Shown here piece after piece: positions 5,165 to 6,684 of a stretch of 6,684 bases of DNA (the first letter of the stretch is position 1; each line of letters opens with the position of its first letter). The notes beneath the pieces are model-generated. The model was given only the letters and a program-made list of their open reading frames with translations, had not been told where the DNA came from and ran no database searches. A program made the translations under genes and the position numbers. The DNA is from Lachnospiraceae bacterium UBA3273 (GTDB taxonomy: Bacteria > Bacillota > Clostridia > Lachnospirales > Lachnospiraceae). The DNA lies in assembly GCA_002362385.1 (NCBI GenBank), contig DEUB01000066.1:1-6684 (forward strand). Direction: 5' to 3'.

Positions 5165-6412
5165 TTATCTGTATTCAAATAATTCCTTCATTACCAGATG
5201 GCGGGGAAGTCCGTCAACATACATAGGAGTTAATTCGCCCATAATGAGCGGTCTTGCGTATTTTATATAACCGTCGTTTAAGTTGCAGCCATCCTCTGTG
5301 ATCCATTCAGCAGGCACAGGTCTTTCCACATTTGCAATTGCATGGATATCATATGCGCTTGTACCGCACTGGTAAGGATCGTCGCCGTTTCTGTCAAGCG
5401 TGATCATCATGCCGGTCTTGCCTTCTTCCGCCGCTTTCACTGCATCAGCGCCAACCTGGAACGCTTCGTTGATATCCGTTAAGGATGCAAGATGTGTTGC
5501 CGCTCTCTGTAATGTGGAGAACTCTACGGCTCTTGTCTTTAATCCTGTCTCTCCTGCAACAACCTGTGCAAGGTAAGCAGCCGTACCGGACATCTGTTTG
5601 TGGCCGAAAGCATCGACTGCTACATTTTCATTTGCCAGCTCGCATACATAACGTCCGTCTGCAATATGAACACCTTCGGATACTGCGATAACTACGGAAG
5701 TCTTTGTCTTGGCAAGCTCTTTTACCTTTGCTACAAAAGCATCTACGTCAAATACCTTTTCAGGCAGGTAAATAGCGTCGCATCCGGAGCAGTCAGGTCC
5801 CTTTGCAAGAGCTGCTGCAGCTGTCAGCCAGCCTGCATTACGTCCCATGATCTCAACGATACATACGGTAGGCTTCTGTGCGCCGAAGGACTCGTTGTCG
5901 CGGATGATCTCTTTTACGCTTGTTGCAATATATTTAGCTGCGGAGCCGTATCCCGGACAATGATCCGTCACAGGAAGGTCGTTGTCGATAGTCTTGGGAA
6001 CACCCATAAATCTCTGGGGTTTGTTGTGAGCTGCCGCATAATCGGATAACATCTTGACTGTATCCATGGAATCGTTTCCACCTGCATAGAACAGACATTC
6101 AATATCATGCTTCTCCATGATCTCAAAAACCTTTTCATATACGTCTTCATGGCCTTCGATCTTGGGCATTTTGAAACGGCAGGAGCCTAAGAATGCAGAG
6201 GGAGTTCTCTTCAACATTTCGATTCCCACTTCATCATCGAGATAAGGAGCCAGATCTACGATCTTATCCTCCAAAAATCCCTCGATGCCGTGCACCATAC
6301 CATAAATTTTGTTTACACCCAGTTTCTTTGCCGCTGCATAAACACCGGCTACGGATGAATTGATTACGGCGGTAGGTCCGCCGGACTGTCCGACAACAAT
6401 ATTACCTTTCAT
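5165..6412 (-). CDS. pfp: Pyrophosphate-dependent 6-phosphofructokinase
   Basis: This enzyme phosphorylates fructose-6-phosphate to fructose-1,6-bisphosphate in glycolysis. The 415 residues form a single PFK domain: VVGQSGGPTAVINSS (6-20), GSCRFK (76-81), AGGNDSMDT (110-118), PKTIDND (139-145, catalytic base D143), EIMGRNAGWL (187-196), SEG (245-247), GHKQMSGTAAY (270-280) and TRAVEFSTLQRA (293-304). Two positions set the phosphate donor. ATP-dependent enzymes have Gly where this one has D114 (GGNDS versus GGDGS) and Gly where this one has K140 (PKTIDND versus PGTIDND). Asp plus Lys is the established mark of PPi-dependent PFKs, whose reaction is reversible. AAAGGAG (6421-6427) lies 8 nt before the ATG. 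It has its own promoter and terminator and so looks monocistronic. The donor assignment is inferred from these residues; many databases would simply say 6-phosphofructokinase. Confidence 0.93.
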   Translation of the reverse strand: MKGNIVVGQSGGPTAVINSSVAGVYAAAKKLGVNKIYGMVHGIEGFLEDKIVDLAPYLDDEVGIEMLKRTPSAFLGSCRFKMPKIEGHEDVYEKVFEIMEKHDIECLFYAGGNDSMDTVKMLSDYAAAHNKPQRFMGVPKTIDNDLPVTDHCPGYGSAAKYIATSVKEIIRDNESFGAQKPTVCIVEIMGRNAGWLTAAAALAKGPDCSGCDAIYLPEKVFDVDAFVAKVKELAKTKTSVVIAVSEGVHIADGRYVCELANENVAVDAFGHKQMSGTAAYLAQVVAGETGLKTRAVEFSTLQRAATHLASLTDINEAFQVGADAVKAAEEGKTGMMITLDRNGDDPYQCGTSAYDIHAIANVERPVPAEWITEDGCNLNDGYIKYARPLIMGELTPMYVDGLPRHLVMKELFEYR

Positions 6413-6499
6413 TGTGTTCTCTCCTTTAAAATACTTTTTCTACTGGCGGGTCTTTATGTAACCGCTATGCCACGGTACAAAAGCCCTCAATTGATAGTA

Positions 6500-6528
6500 A
6501 TTATAGCAGATTGGAAGGGGTAAGACAA
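6500..6528 (-). promoter_or_regulatory. pfp: Strong SigA-type promoter of pfp
   Basis: On the minus strand the -35 box is TTGTCT (6528-6523, 4/6), the spacer is 17 nt, and the -10 is a perfect TATAAT (6505-6500) preceded by TGC, giving an extended -10. The start would be near 6493 with a leader of about 80 nt. That leader contains a small bulged hairpin (6478-6458, GTACCG pairing with CGGTTAC). No known riboswitch fold is recognisable. Confidence 0.8.
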
Positions 6529-6531
6529 GCA

Positions 6532-6563
6532 TTTTCCATCCAAGATCGGGTAATGTTGGAAAA
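6532..6563. repeat. Inverted repeat just upstream of the pfp -35 box
   Basis: TTTTCCA (6532-6538) and TGGAAAA (6557-6563) are perfect 7-bp inverted repeats with an 18-bp centre. A nested CCAA/TTGG pair gives an alternative register. The nearer arm ends 3 bp from the -35 box. This could be an activator or repressor site or a chance AT-rich match; no known regulator consensus is recognised. Confidence 0.3.
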
Positions 6564-6577
6564 AGGCGGCACAGTAC

Positions 6578-6607
6578 AAAAAAGAGCGCTAAAAACAAGC
6601 GCTCTTT
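6578..6607 (-). terminator. Intrinsic terminator of the tRNA-Leu transcript
   Basis: On the minus strand AAAGAGCGCT (6607-6598) and AGCGCTCTTT (6590-6581) form a perfect 10-bp stem around a 7-nt loop, ending in a run of six T (6583-6578). It lies 4 nt after the tRNA 3' end and separates the tRNA unit from the pfp promoter. Confidence 0.9.
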
Positions 6608-6611
6608 GCCC

Positions 6612-6684
6612 TGCGGATAACAGGACTTGAACCTGCACGGTCTCCCACCAGAACCTAAATCTGGCGCGTCTGCCAATTCCGCCA
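6612..6684 (-). tRNA. tRNA-Leu (anticodon UAG), missing its first 7 nt at the window edge
   Basis: The 73 nt present begin at the U8-G9 position and run to the discriminator A (6612). The anticodon stem CCAGA/TCTGG closes a TTTAGGT loop with anticodon TAG (6657-6655), which reads CUA and probably other CUN leucine codons. A short extra arm (about GG-GAGA-CC) marks a class II tRNA. The T arm is GCAGG-TTCAAGT-CCTGT, and the 3' acceptor strand TATCCGC should pair with a GCGGATA-like strand just outside the window. No CCA is encoded: the base after A73 starts GGGC, so CCA must be added by nucleotidyltransferase. Confidence 0.95.

Noticed and set aside
5968..6150. 60-codon minus-strand frame inside pfp
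   Set aside because: It is an out-of-frame shadow of the well-conserved pfp coding sequence with no ribosome site of its own.
6440..6676. 78-codon minus-strand open frame over the pfp leader, terminator and tRNA
   Set aside because: Its N-terminus is simply the tRNA-Leu sequence translated, and the rest crosses the tRNA terminator and pfp promoter. It is a spurious frame.

Overview
The window reads as chromosomal DNA of a Gram-positive anaerobe of class Clostridia, most likely a Lachnospiraceae-type gut bacterium. This rests on remembered family resemblance of the proteins (a compact ~765-residue glycogen phosphorylase, a 415-residue PPi-type phosphofructokinase, a short ~500-residue MalQ, a CYTH protein ending near a YHNSN motif, and an Rpn-family nuclease), on AGGAGG-type ribosome binding sites, and on a tRNA gene with no encoded CCA. 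No database search was possible.

Layout from right to left, following transcription on the minus strand. A tRNA-Leu(UAG) gene is cut by the right edge and followed by a strong intrinsic terminator. Next comes pfp (PPi-dependent phosphofructokinase) with its own extended -10 promoter and a terminator after its stop. Then glgP (glycogen phosphorylase) has a promoter whose -35 box falls at the loop of the pfp terminator hairpin. malQ (4-alpha-glucanotransferase) follows glgP after 64 bp that contain a long hairpin and no U-tract, so the two probably form an operon. A plus-strand CYTH-domain gene converges on malQ, and the two coding regions overlap tail-to-tail by 59 bp. The left 600 bp is AT-rich. 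It holds a 304-bp divergent intergenic region and the 5' part of a minus-strand Rpn-family (PD-(D/E)XK) nuclease/transposase-like gene that runs off the left edge.

How the genes work together: GlgP releases glucose-1-phosphate from glycogen or maltodextrin by phosphorolysis. MalQ rearranges short glucans so that GlgP can keep working. After isomerisation to fructose-6-phosphate, Pfp can phosphorylate it with PPi instead of ATP. The cluster therefore describes an ATP-sparing route from storage glucan into glycolysis. The CYTH protein is a predicted triphosphate-binding enzyme, possibly a tripolyphosphatase; a link to the PPi theme is speculation.

I see no new multi-gene defence or mobile system here. 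The observations most worth checking are regulatory and architectural: the promoter inside a terminator, the intercistronic hairpin, the overlapping gene tails, the operator-like palindrome at the Rpn promoter, and the apparent loss of the Rpn family consensus at the left edge.
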